Positions 44,516 through 55,409 of a DNA stretch of 64,000 bases are shown piece after piece. The notes under the pieces are model-generated. The model worked only from the letters and a program-made list of their open reading frames with translations, ran no database searches and had not been told where the DNA came from. Position numbers and translations under genes: made by a program. Source of the stretch: Adiantum capillus-veneris (Eukaryota; Streptophyta; Polypodiopsida; Polypodiales; Pteridaceae); assembly GCA_014529385.2 (NCBI GenBank), contig CM043967.1, positions 134,013,182 through 134,077,181 of the forward strand, in the 5' to 3' direction. Positions within the stretch are counted from its first letter, which is position 1; every line of letters begins with the position of its first letter.

Positions 44516-45770
44516 CATGTTGGAACGGGAAACTCGTCATGAAGCATGCTGATGACTCTGTCTTTTAAATCACTTGGTACTTCACTCCAGGTGTTTAGTA
44601 TGTAGTGTCTAAACACCTGAGAGCAAAGACTGCGCATGCGCGAGATCACCTTCTTGCCTTCATCATCCAAGATGATCCACCTCAAGAAAACCAGACTCTC
44701 CTCTATGCAAAGTAGCATTGCGACCCTCCATGATTATCTTGAACCATTGCACGTCGAACAAGTTGAGAAAAAATCCTCTGTAATCGATCCTCAAAATCTC
44801 TTGTAGCATGTCGAAGTAAGTGAGTTTCGCCACCACAAGATCTGCATCAGAGGACACATGCTCTGTATCCGCCTGTTTGAAGCCCTGCATGTATACACAT
44901 GATAATAGATAAGCTTGAGAAAAACCAAGATTTACAGTGTTTGAGTGAGGAGTGTAAATCACCTGAGAATTCTGTTAGTCCGGGATAGTCATGCATGGTC
45001 CACATTAGAATGCATTTGATCAAAGCATTCCGTTGACCTGTGTGTCGGCTCATATCCACCCGATCCATGCCAATCCACAATTGTCGCAAAACCTTTTGCA
45101 GAATTTTTGGTCCGTGGAGATCTACTCGATATCTCTCCGAATCACATTTCGGACACTTCTCCATGTCTATGTATTCCCCTCTGAAAAGAATGCAGTCATT
45201 AGGACAAGCATGGATCGAATTGTAATCCATCCCCAAGTTTCGCAAAATCTTTCTTGCTTCCTTTTTGGAATCTGGCATCACATTATCAGCTGGCAGTATG
45301 TGCTCTTTGAGCAATCTACACAACGAAAAAAATACGGTAGAATTATGTAAAAATCTATCACATCATTATACATCTAGATTTTTTTATTAAAGTAAACTAA
45401 TTGTAATAGATCACCTGAAAAGTGTTGTGACGGTAGTGTCACTCCATCCAAACTTTGTCTGCATGTTGAGAAGAACCAGAAGCGCCTTCAATCTAGACAC
45501 ACGTGCTCCATCATAAAATGGCATATCGGCTTCACTTTTCATATCATCATAGATAAGCCTTTATTAATCCATGATCGTCTGGATCATTTCATCGATCTCG
45601 GGATCAAACATTGCCTCGTTAGGAATGTGGTTTGCATGATCATCCCCCGAGCTATCAGAGGCTACATCTTGTGGCCTCACATATGCTGCCTGACCAAAGT
45701 GCCTGCGAACACGTCTATTGGGTTGCAAGATTGCTGCATGTTGGCCAGCGCCATAGTCCGACGAGTTATA
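44516..45770 (-). pseudogene. transposase and second-gene remnants of CACTA Z
   Basis: Minus strand from 45770: transposase exon 1 part (to 45421, HANHIPNEAMFDPEIDEMIQ), then exon 2 (45323 down, LLKEHILPADNVMP, ARKILRNLGMDYNSIHACPN, DMEKCPKCDSERY). Here the frame is intact where X has a TGA. A deletion then removes the catalytic core and joins HGPKI to LRQLWIGMDRVDMSRHTG. A second deletion leads to the DUF4216-like EILRIDYRGFFLNLFDVQWF (about 44740-44820). A third leads into the second gene (ISRMRSLCSQVFRHYILN). Z is therefore a non-autonomous derivative. Confidence 0.85.
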
Positions 45771-45917
45771 TGTTGAGATGTAGAGAGAAAGAGAGAGAGA
45801 GAGACGATACAAGAGACACACCATATACGCTCCCAAAGACTGATTCATATTGAGGACAAGATACAAATATATAGGTGAGACCAAGTTCAGTAGAGTGAGC
45901 CATATATAGCTCCAACA
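45771..45917 (-). repeat. 3' LTR of copia C
   Basis: 147 bp, TGTTGAGATG...GCTCCAACA on the plus strand, followed by CCCCTACTC (the purine tract on the minus strand). Confidence 0.93.
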
Positions 45918-46165
45918 CCCCTACTCAAACAAAGGTCTCTAGCTTTGGATGAAAAAACCCTTGGGGAGTTCAAGGGAAAAACCCAAGCCCCTATACAATG
46001 TGAAAATATGAACCAACGGTGATGATGTGAAAGTGAATTGTGCATCTATGTACAAATATTCAAGTGACTTAGATATCACAATGTGCAAATGTGGAGTGTG
46101 CATAGTGCATGGAACCTAAAAGATTACAATGTCATATGTACAAAGCTATTACAATAGCAAAGAAG

Positions 46166-49100
46166 CTAATCTAGAAAGAGTGAGGCCGAAGCAACTCCAA
46201 GCTCCGAGCGCAAGAGGATGAAACGTGACTCATTGAGGCCTTTGGTCAAAATTTCTGCAATCATCTGGTCACTTGGACAGTGTTCAACCATAATGGTTCC
46301 TTTGCGTACTTCATACCTGACATAATGATAATGGACAGCAATGTGCTTTGACTTATTATGTTGAACATAGTCTTTTGCAAGACTAATAGCACTTTGGTTG
46401 TCACACCGCAAGGGTGTGCCAGAAAGAGGAGAGTGACCAATATCAACCAGCATTTGTTGAAGCCAAATCAACTCACGAGCTGCAAGTGATGTCGCAACAT
46501 ACCCTGACTCAGTTGTAGAAACTGCAACACAATGTTGTTTCTTGCTGGTCCAAGAAACAAGACAACCATTTATAAAGAAGCAATTTCCACTAGTAGGTCG
46601 TATAGATAAATGTGAGCTTGACCAATCTGCATCTGTGTAACCCAAAAGAGAAAGAGATTGCATAGAATCCGATGTGAGTTGTCGTCGATAGACTAAACCA
46701 AAATCTGTAGTGCCTTTCAAGTATTTCAATACACGCTTTGCAGCAGCTAGACCAATGCTTAAGAGAAGGACATGCAAGATGTTGTCCAAGATAATTAGCA
46801 GCAAACAAAATATCAGGGCGAGTGCTTATGCCAACAAATTGAAGACATCCAATCAAGTTAGCATAAGATTGATTTGTGACAAGTTGACCGCCATTGTCAG
46901 AAGTGTTCTTCGTAGAGCTCGCAAGACAAGGTGTGTTGGATGAATGTGCAGATTCCATACCAAATTTTTGAATAGTATCTGCAATAAACTTTGACTGTCG
47001 AAGGAATAAAATACCTTTTGTACGGTTCTGTTGGATTTGAATGCCAAGACAAGAGTGAATCTCTCCAAGATCCACCATATCAAATGCAGAAGACAATAAC
47101 TTTTTCACTTGTTGAAGAAATCCCAAATCATTGGAAACAAGGATGGTATCATCCACATAAAGAACAAGAATCACAAAACTGCTACCTTGGCGTTTTATGT
47201 ATAAGTTGGAGTCTGACGAGCAAGAGATGAATCCTTTAGAGGTGAGAAAAAGATCAAATTTTGTATACCAGGCTCGCGAAGCTTGTTTGAGACCATATAG
47301 TGCCTTATGGAGTTGAGCAACAAGGTCTTCTTTACCTGGAATAACAAACCCTTCTAGTTGTTCCATATAAATTTCCTCTTCCAAGTCACCATTAAGAAAA
47401 GCAATTCGCACATCCATTTGATGAGCTTCTAAATCAAATTGAACAGCAAATGCCAATAAAACTCGAACACTTGTAATGCGAACAACTCGTGAAAAAGTCT
47501 CTTGATAATCAAAACCAGCTACTTGGGAGTAACCTTTTGCAACTAAACGCGCCTTGAACTTGTCAAAAGATCCATCTGCTTTTACTTTTGTCTTATACAC
47601 CCACTTACATTTAATAGTTGTACGACCAGGAGGTAATTCAGTTAATATCCATGTACCTTTAGAGATAAGAGAATCGTACTCTGCTTCCATAGCCTCTTGC
47701 CATTGATCCTTTTGTGGTGAAGAGATAGCTTCATCATAAGTAACGGGATCTTCACAAGTAGAAAAAGCATTATCAGCAATATCGTCATCATAAACATGAC
47801 ATGAGCCATGTTCAAAATCAATAGGCAGATCAACAAAAATATCAATATCATCATTGGCAACATTTGGAATGGATGGTAGTGAAGAGGAAAGTTACTCTAT
47901 AGGAAGAGTTTCATCTTCTGAAAGAAATGGAAAAGCCTAAAGCAATGATTTAGTACCATCAGAATCATCCATGGACCATGAGCCTCCCATAAGCTGTTCG
48001 TTAAAAGTAGCATCACGATTCACAATTACTTTCTTGGAGGAAAGGTCATAGAATTTTTAGCCTTTGAAAGTGTCAGAATATCCAATAAAAATAACTTTAA
48101 GACCAGGAGCATCAAGCTTTGTTCGTGTTTCTTTGGGAACATGAATATAAGCAATACATCCAAAGGTTCGAAAATGAGATACAGAAGGAATGTCACCTGT
48201 CCTTGCTGTGATGGGTATCTTACCAGAGGGTGCAGTAGTAGGAAGATGATTCTGAATAAATGCTGCTGTCAGAGTAGCTTCAACCCAGAAAACACGATAT
48301 AAGCCAGAATGAATCAACATACATCTTACAGCATTGAGAATAGTGCGATTCTTTCATTCAGCAACACCGTTCTGTTGAGGTGAATATAGAATAGTGTGTT
48401 CATGATGAATTCCACTATCAGCACAATAACTCACAAACTCTCGAGAAACATATTCACCTCCATTGTCACTACGAAGCTTCTTAAGGCGACGACCAGTTTG
48501 AAGTTCCTCAGCCTTGTGGAATTGTTTGAAAATAGATAAGGCTTCAGATTTTTGTCTAAGTAGAAATACAGTTGTATACCTTGAGAAATCATCAATGAAA
48601 GTAATATTGTGATCTCGAAGAAGGTAGAGGTCCACATATATCAGTATGAACAAGATCCAATATGTCATGAGAATGAGTTGTATTTGAAAGAGGAAAGGGT
48701 TTACGATTGTGTTTTCCAAGAGCACAAAATTCACAAATTCCCATATGGGGATGGGCTTTAAGATCATGCCATGAACAAGATCACGACGTTGAAGATCAAG
48801 GAGTTTTGAGAAATCAGCATGAACAAAACGGTGATGCCATACTTTGCAATCATGATCACCTGGAGCAGTGACAATATTTGCTACAACATCGTTGAGAGAG
48901 AGTTCAAACAAATTACCATTTCGAGGAGCAGTGACTATAGTCTGTCCATCTTTCTCAATTCGGCATTTGGTATGATCAAATCCAACAAACAGACCAAGAT
49001 CAACAAGTCTAGCAACTGAAAGAAGATTACGTTGAAGATCTGGTACATGTAATACTCCTCGCAAAATTCGAGTGGAAGAAGATAAGGTACCAAGATATGA

Positions 49101-50345
49101 GTCTCCAATACCCTTTACTTGACAAGTAGTATCATCAGCAAGATAAACAACACGTTGAACTGGTAGTGGATGATAGTTATGGAGCCACTTAGAGTGATAT
49201 GTCATATTTCCTATAGCACCAGAATCGACAATAAAAAGTGATCCATCACGTACATGAAGTATTCTGTCTGGAGCAACTGAACATAGGATGCAGATTGTTT
49301 CTGGTACAATGTTGTTTCGATGTTCAGTAGCATATGCTCTATTCCGATCTGTGTCGAATCGACGCTTATAGCACATATGAGTGGGATGATCAGATCGTCC
49401 ACAATATTCACAAGAAGAAGAAGAAGAGTCTCTAGATAAACGTGGTTGTTTTGTGGTAATATTGTGTTCTTCATCATATTGACGTGCCCAACAATCATCT
49501 TCAGTATGGCCATTTCTATTGCAGTAAGAACATTGCTTATTAGGAAATTTGAGACGAGAGAAAATATTACCGCGACGGCCACCTCTGCGGTTTCCTCGTT
49601 GAAATGGACACCTTCGAGCATAAAAAGCACGTTCCATCTGTTGTGACTCAGTCTCCTCTTGTGAAATCATAGCTGTATCATGACCAGCATTCCGACGTTC
49701 TTGACGTTGAGAGTATTCAATTAAAGACATGCAGGCTTGGTCGAAATCAAGACCATTTTTATTAGAGAGAATAGTAACAATGTTATCATAAGAAGAGTCC
49801 TTCACCGTATCAATGAGAAGTGTAATCAGTTGCTTTTGTGGAACAGGATCACTGGCAGCAGCAAGTTGATTAATAATAGATTTGAAAGATTCAATATGTT
49901 CCGTCATGGCAGTACCAACTTCATATTGTAACTTGTTAAGCAACCCTCTCAAATAAAGTATTTCTGTAACAGATTTCTTCTGAAAGTTTGCAATAAGTTA
50001 CTTCCATACGTCGTGGGAAGTAGGCAGTTCATACATATCAAGCAAAAGGGAATCAGTAAGAGCAGAAAGAATATACCGACGAGCTGCTTTATCACGTCGT
50101 TGCCAATCCATATAGGCAACATTCCAATCTTCAAATATAGGTCCTTCAGTGACAAGCACGTTATCATTATCCGTATCAACAGGCTGAGGCGGACAAACAC
50201 GATTTCCAAGAACAACATCGGAGATTTCATCGCCTTCAAGAATTAACAACATCTTTGCTTTCCAGCCTGGAAATCCTTGACCTTGGAAAGGAGGAATAGA
50301 ACACTGGCCAGAAGGAAAGCCGTTGACGAGAATATTCATAGCCAT
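46166..50345 (-). pseudogene. gag-pol polyprotein of copia C, several lesions
   Basis: Minus strand, ATG at 50345 (MAMNILVNGFPSGQ). Gag runs to a TAA at 49998 and continues in phase to two CCHC knuckles (CSYCNRNGHTEDDC, CEYCGRSDHPTHMC). Protease has IVDSGAIGNM. Integrase (48770-48057) is open, but a stretch of about 45 residues is read in the wrong phase. RT (47690-46800) has NGDLEEEIYMEQ and the YVDD site. A frameshift near 46770 leads to RNase H (GYTDADWSSS), whose usual AEY motif reads SGY, losing a catalytic Glu. A stop near 48054 and further damage at 47870-48050 separate integrase from RT. Confidence 0.9.
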
Positions 50346-51138
50346 ATCTTGTTGTGAGAAGACGTATAAGATAAGGTCACAGAATCTGCACACCATATAT
50401 GGTGAAGGCCGTAATTGAGAATGAGAGAGATATGAGTACTTCGTTTTGTCAACGATAAACGTAAGAAGGATACTCAAGGAACGTCCAAAGATGTGAGAGA
50501 CGCCACCCAAAAAAGGCAGGGTAAAGGAGACGTTAAAAATAAACGAGTCCTCAAAATAGAGTGGCGTGAGACGCAAGATTGACGGCCACAATACGAATTG
50601 AAAAAAGCTAAATCTTCTCAAAAAAGTTAACGCCAAAATAATAAAAAATGATCGCGGACGCTTCGCGAAGAAGTAGGACGAAGAAAGTTGCATCAAGCTC
50701 AATTGCAGTAAAAACAACATAACTTTCTGCTGCGAACTCCGATTGAAGCAATCCTAGAACTCAAATCGAAGAGCTTGAGGAGACGAACAAGTTTTAGAAC
50801 AACAAGAAAAATTGAGAAGAAGTTTTAGAAAAATTGAGATGAAGTTTTAGACGAACAAGTTTTAGAACAACAAGTTTCTCCAAATTTTGAGCAGAACAAC
50901 AAGAAAAATTGAGATGAAGTTCAGGGTGTCATCAACAAGAAAACGTAATCAACGATTATATTGATTAGAAATAAACGCCACATAAAATACTAATCATATT
51001 ATTCTTAACACAAAACAACCATAGTTAACAAGAATCAACGCTTAAAAATAAAATTTGTAGCAATTTTGAATCTTACATGCGAATCGCATACACATACTGT
51101 TGTGTCACCATGAATTGAATCGGCGCGTGATCGTTACC

Positions 51139-51150
51139 GCTCTGATACCA
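51139..51150 (-). other. initiator-Met primer-binding site of copia C
   Basis: GCTCTGATACCA on the plus strand, the reverse complement of TGGTATCAGAGC, directly inside the 5' LTR. Confidence 0.92.
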
Positions 51151-51295
51151 TGTTGAGATGTAGAGAGAAAGAGAGAGAGAGACGAGACAAGAGACACACC
51201 ATATACGCTCCCAAAGACTGATTCATATTGAGGACAAGATACAAATATATAGGTGAGACCAAGTTCAGTAGAGTGAGCCATATATAGCTCCAACA
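51151..51295 (-). repeat. 5' LTR of copia C
   Basis: 145 bp, nearly identical to 45771-45917 apart from GA-run length and one or two bases. Such a short LTR on a 5.5-kb element is at the small end for copia. Confidence 0.93.
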
Positions 51296-51300
51296 TTATA

Positions 51301-51459
51301 ATTGGCAACAACTCAATCTATAATATAGGGATCAAACTCGCCAAATTCGCGAACATGCTACAAAGAAACGCGTCTTGTCCATCGCACAACATGCTTGCAT
51401 TGATTACAAGGACATAAGATCCTCGGTTGGACGGCCCCACATCCTCGTCACTACTCATA
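51301..51459 (-). pseudogene. N-terminal transposase exon of CACTA Z (right of copia C)
   Basis: Minus strand from ATG 51459 (MSSDEDVGPSN...), the start of transposase exon 1. It continues at 45770 once copia C is removed. Several substitutions and a missing segment relative to X mark it as decayed. The conserved hairpin block lies upstream at 51590-51690. Confidence 0.7.
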
Positions 51460-51589
51460 ATGAGGGTAAAAACCTTATAACTTGGACAAAAAAATTAATC
51501 TTCTATTGGAATTCTTCGTCTTTTATCTCTCTCTCTGTCTCTTTCTCTCTCTCTCTTTGTTCACACTGTAAACTACCTCACATTCTCTA

Positions 51590-51690
51590 GTCATGTCCAA
51601 TCCCCGCACACCTCGGTCTAGAGGTGCACTGACATCAGAACCACTGGGTTATAATCATGTCTTTATTGGTCAATGCCTATATTTGTGGGT
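51590..51690 (-). promoter_or_regulatory. conserved upstream block with hairpin, CACTA Z
   Basis: Same block as 33490-33611 in reverse, with the cgcacacctc ... gaggtgcac stem at 51605-51630. Confidence 0.55.
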
Positions 51691-51889
51691 TCAAGAAATC
51701 TACACACACACTTCTACATGATAGTGCATGTAGTGGACAAAATCCCTTTGCCTCTTCTCTAGCTGTAGCATTTCACAACATCTTAACATCTTTTCACAAT
51801 AGATCTTTTCATTGTTCATCTAACTCTAATTTTTTTACCGTACTCTCGAAGGTAGACTCTAATATAAAAACTCAATCCAAAATCTAATC

Positions 51890-52410
51890 TTAACCGGAAA
51901 CTCCCGATGCATCGTAGCAATAAGATAATCCTTGGAGGCTTTATCCTGAGCCCTCCAAGAGACCATGACAGACTATAGTGTGTCAGAAAACCTGTCTACA
52001 CAACTGTCATATATGGCCCATCACCTGCTTCCCCTCATGGGTCATAATGATCTCATCGGACATACAATTGATGAGGTATGTGTATCCTTTCGCATGCATG
52101 TCCCTCCCGTGAACTATAGAAACACAACTCGGTGAATGCTCATCATCCAGGCCTCTAGGCGACCCTAATGCAGTGTTCGGGTCACTCCTCAGCATCGCCG
52201 ACATAATGGCCGGGACACCACTCTCAAACGCGTAGGCAGTATGATCCTTTGGTATAGTCTGAGCAGTTTCACAAGAAGGGACACTCCTCGGTCTGCCCTA
52301 GGGACTCTGCAACACATGAGCTCCAGGAACGACGTGCTCCTTGCCACAACAACCACCACCACTAGGCTGTCATGGAATTGTTGGTCCGCATGGTCCATCG
52401 AACATAAATC
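51890..52410 (-). pseudogene. unidentified captured segment in CACTA Z
   Basis: Where X and Y carry the HMA fragment, Z has about 500 bp of unrelated, coding-like sequence. On the minus strand, 52398-52189 reads DQQFHDSLVVVVVVARST and PRADRGVSLLVKLLRLYQ; the other phase then reads SDPNTALGSPRGLDDEHSPS and KGYTYLINCMSDEIIMTHEG (52204-52007). The composition is balanced and GC-richer than the neighbouring A/T spacers. I do not recognise the gene; a captured host exon is the likeliest explanation. Confidence 0.45.
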
Positions 52411-52559
52411 TAGATCTACTTTAATCTTAAACTCAAAATAAACCTAAATTTAATCTAATCTAACATAAATCTAAATCTAATGCGCGTAAATAAACCTAAA
52501 CTTATGTAACGTAAATCTAACTCAAAATAAACCTAAATATAATCTAACGTAAATCTAAA

Positions 52560-53110
52560 TCTAACCTAATCTTAAATGATAAAAAGAGGAAAAAGGTATA
52601 ACCTTTCTATCACCTAAGGGTGGTAGATTGGTTATTCCATTTCCCTCTTGAATAACAGGTCTTGAGTTGAACTCCTTGTCACCTAGATCTTTAAGGTCTC
52701 TTGGGATAGTTTCCTACGATGTTAAAACTTTCTTCTTCTCAGGTGTGTGTGTGTGTGTGTGCCAATAAAAAGAGGAAAATGGTATAACCTTTCTATCACC
52801 CAAGTGTGGTAGATTGGTTATGCCATTTCCCTCTTGAATAGCACGTCTTGAGTTCAACTCCTCGTCGGCTAGATCTTTAAGGTCTCTTGGGATAGTTTCC
52901 TACGATGTTAAATTAAACTCTTTGCTTCTCGGGTGTGTGTGTGTGGGTGTGTGTGTGCACCAATAAAAGGAGGAAAATGGTATAACCTTTCTATCACCCA
53001 AGTGTGGTAGATTGGTTATGTCATTTCCCTCTTGAATAATAGGTCTTGAGGTCACCTCCTCGTCGGCTAAATCTTTAACGTCTCTTGGGATAGTTTCCTA
53101 CGATGTTAAA
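52560..53110 (-). repeat. tandem repeat of about 175-185 bp in CACTA Z
   Basis: Three copies of a segment (ggtataacctttctatcacc ... ggttatgccatttccctctt ... tagatctttaaggtctcttggg ... ttcctacgatgttaa) occur at about 52592, 52770 and 52966. X and Y have a single version (32290-32410 and 43690-43830). Confidence 0.85.
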
Positions 53111-53111
53111 A

Positions 53112-53116
53112 CTCTT

Positions 53117-53154
<38 letters not shown>

Positions 53155-53524
53155 AAAAACACAATGTGTGTGTGTGTGTGTATGTGTGTGGGAGGGAGAG
53201 AGAGAGAAAGAGGAAAAGTGAACATGAGAGAGAGGAGAGGGAAAGAGCATACCTGGCTCTCCTTCCTCTCCTCGTGTGTGTGTGTGTGGAGAAGAAAGAG
53301 AGGGAGAGGGAGAGCGCGGGTTACCTTTGCTTGCTTGAGCGCCGAAAACGTAGATATGAGATCTGAGTTTTCAGACGCTCTTGATTATTTTTTTACCTCT
53401 GTCGGCGTCACTATGGGCGTCGCTAGTTTACTTGTGACTTAGCAACGCTCATAGTGACACCATGGGTTTTCAATTTTGAGCGTCGCACTGTGAGCGTCGC
53501 TAATATTAAGTACCTCTTGTAGTG
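53112..53524 (-). repeat. 5' terminal region of CACTA Z
   Basis: (CT)n 53112-53150, (GT)n and GA-rich spacer, a decayed hairpin (53402-53460) corresponding to 31623-31684 of X, GAGCGTCGC motifs, and the terminus TACCTCTTGTAGTG. Confidence 0.85.
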
Positions 53525-54257
53525 CTTGAAATTTTTGACAGTGTTTTTCCCTCTTTGGTGCATGCACACACACAATGATTTTTATGTGCACACATGAATT
53601 CTTGATGAGAATTAAGCATTATTTGGATACATACAAGTTCATTAGTCACAATTTTACTATCAATTTCATTCCAAGTAAATCAAATTAGGTGCAAAGTGTA
53701 GGTCAATTTGTGTTACACACCTAATTTTGGCAAATGATTAACAACATTGAACCTCATTAATCAATCAAGAATTGACATAAAAAGTGATTGCACTTAAATC
53801 ATAATTACACTCCACACGAAGTCGCATCATTTGTGCACCATCAAATTGGTTGCAAAATTGACCATTTGTAGGTCAAAATCAAACACTCAAATCATCAAAT
53901 TAGGCATAAATTGGTACAATTAACTTCACTAGAGTGATGATTCCACCTCTTTCAAGGGGATTTCGCATTCATTACACTTCAATGTTAGTGGTTAGGTTAG
54001 CATGGTTAGTCAAAATTAGTAGAAATTAGCATGAAATTAGTACAATTAGCATGGAAAGAAGCGAAATTAGTAAGGGTTAGCATGAAATTAGTGAAATTGG
54101 GAGTTTGGGGTATTCATAACTCAACATTAGCATCAATTTCTTACACAGACATCATCAAATCAAACAAAAAATTGAGTCACACACACTCAAAAACCAACAA
54201 AATTAGTAGTGAAATTACTCTATTCTACACATCCTAAACTCACCAGCTTAGGTTATC
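53525..54257 (-). other. 5' untranslated region of G2 (non-coding)
   Basis: A/T-rich sequence between the end of Z and the minus-strand primer site. It holds reiterated aaattagcatgaaattagt motifs at 54010-54100. No gene is seen. It is the leader expected downstream of the 5' LTR of a minus-strand gypsy element. Confidence 0.55.
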
Positions 54258-54259
54258 GA

Positions 54260-54277
54260 TCCCCGACAGCAGCGCCA
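54260..54277 (-). other. gypsy primer-binding site of G2
   Basis: Read on the minus strand: TGGCGCTGCTGTCGGGGA, close to the TGGCGCCGTTGCCGGGGA type used by many plant gypsy elements, two bases inside the LTR. Confidence 0.85.
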
Positions 54278-54279
54278 AA

Positions 54280-55121
54280 TGTAAGGAGGCGTTGTAGCAC
54301 GACCTACTCGCAACCCACAAAATTGTCAAAACGTGGATCGGTAACCCGTCTAGGGCATGGAAGCACGAGCCTAAGATGTATAGACATAGAGGATTCAAGG
54401 GATCCTTCTACTCATCATAGAAAGAAGCCATGGAAAGGGCTTCTTCTAATCAACAACACATTCCTACTTACAAATCACTTGCACACAATCATGTGGTTGA
54501 AATTAACCTCTCACATCAATCACTCTATTCAAAACTCTTAATCACACAACTACAGAAGCATGCAATTAACATACCTACTCCACATTAGTGTGTCCATTCT
54601 GGCACAACCCCTCAATGCAACTACGTATGCACACACACTAACCGCACACCTTGTAGAGAGAGATGAAGAGAAGGAAGGCATAGCCCTCACAAACCATGGC
54701 CAATGGTGTGGATAGAATAGATTAACTCAAAAAAGGGATTAGGAGATCTACCATCACACTAATACAATCTCACGCCACATAATCATACAAAGAAGACTCA
54801 TTAGAAAGAAAGTGTAATTGATTATTAGAAATCAAGAGCTACATGGGCATGGAAAGCCCATGAACGTCATGACCATCCACTCTACAAAGAGGAGAACTCA
54901 CCCAAGAATGACTTCTCATTAAGCATAGGGCTCTTTTATAGCTTTGGGCCTCAAACCCTTCAACTATGGGATAAAGTTTAGCTCTCTAGCTTAGACTTAT
55001 AGAACTTTGGAACTACTAAATGAGCCCAAGGTCCTATACAATGAGAAGGAAATATTGTGCACTATAGCACATCCACAGCTTGGTGGATAATTGGTGTAGC
55101 CTGTGTTAGCCATTGCTAACA
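54280..55121 (-). repeat. 5' LTR of G2 (right copy)
   Basis: Starts TGTAAGGAGGCGTTG and ends GCCATTGCTAACA. It matches the left LTR over its first 770 bp; the last 70-80 bp differ. A minus-strand TATA-like element (GCTATAAAAGAG) lies at about 54930-54941. The adjoining satellite resumes in register at 55122. Confidence 0.78.
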
Positions 55122-55409
55122 TAAGGTAAGCTTTAGGAAAAGTCAATAGCGTGTATGGCAAGCCGTAGGTAAAATCGCAAGAAGAAACGACAAATACACA
55201 AGCCGTTTCTAAAGTCAGTTTGCGGTTTTCTACGGAGAAACGCAAACGAACTTCAAAAACGGCTTGTGCGCTTGCCCAAACTATCCATAGTTGATTAGGT
55301 AAGCTTGAGGGAAATTCAAGAGCCCGTACGGTAAGCCGTAGACAAAACCGGAAGAAGAAACACCAAATATACAAGCCGTTTTTGAAGTCCGTTCGTGTTA
55401 TTTTATGGA
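55122..55409 (+). repeat. satellite continuation, about 1.7 monomers
   Basis: Same monomer as 16828-18924 (aaggtaagctttagg, gcaagaagaaacg, tccatagttgattagg). The second monomer is cut at the tip of its inverted repeat, where the CACTA W block starts. Confidence 0.9.

Larger units (their letters stand above)
45771..51295 (-). mobile_element. Ty1/copia LTR retrotransposon C, minus strand
   Basis: LTRs 45771-45917 (3') and 51151-51295 (5'), target duplication TTATA at 45766-45770 and 51296-51300. It splits the transposase gene of Z. Initiator-Met primer site at 51139-51150. Gag-pol is nearly full length with a few lesions. The two LTRs differ at only a few positions, indicating a relatively young insertion. 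Confidence 0.95.
31300..53524 (-). mobile_element. CACTA element Z (En/Spm superfamily), minus strand, split by three insertions
   Basis: Z occupies 31300-31561, 39686-40290, 44516-45770 and 51296-53524. Its 5' terminus (minus strand) is at 53524 (...TACCTCTTGTAGTG). Its other terminus at 31300 lacks about the first 21 bases of the family end. The joins are exact: sequence before X (GTCTAATCA) continues after X with TCAGAAGTCTCATCG, matching the uninterrupted version in Y at 40908-40940. Coding regions are reduced by internal deletions. Only remnants of transposase and second protein remain. Confidence 0.88.
18925..55121 (-). mobile_element. large composite: minus-strand Ty3/gypsy element (G2) inserted in the satellite, with nested insertions
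   Basis: Two direct repeats of about 770-850 bp (18925 onward and 54280-55121) share one orientation and flank about 35 kb. The right copy is preceded internally by a gypsy primer site on the minus strand. The left copy abuts satellite ending ...TTAGG; the right copy is followed by TAAGG and then the expected continuation of the same monomer (TAAGCTTTAGG). This fits one element with a 5-bp target duplication carrying one substitution. Its coding region appears lost or hidden by later insertions and a deletion. Confidence 0.75.
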
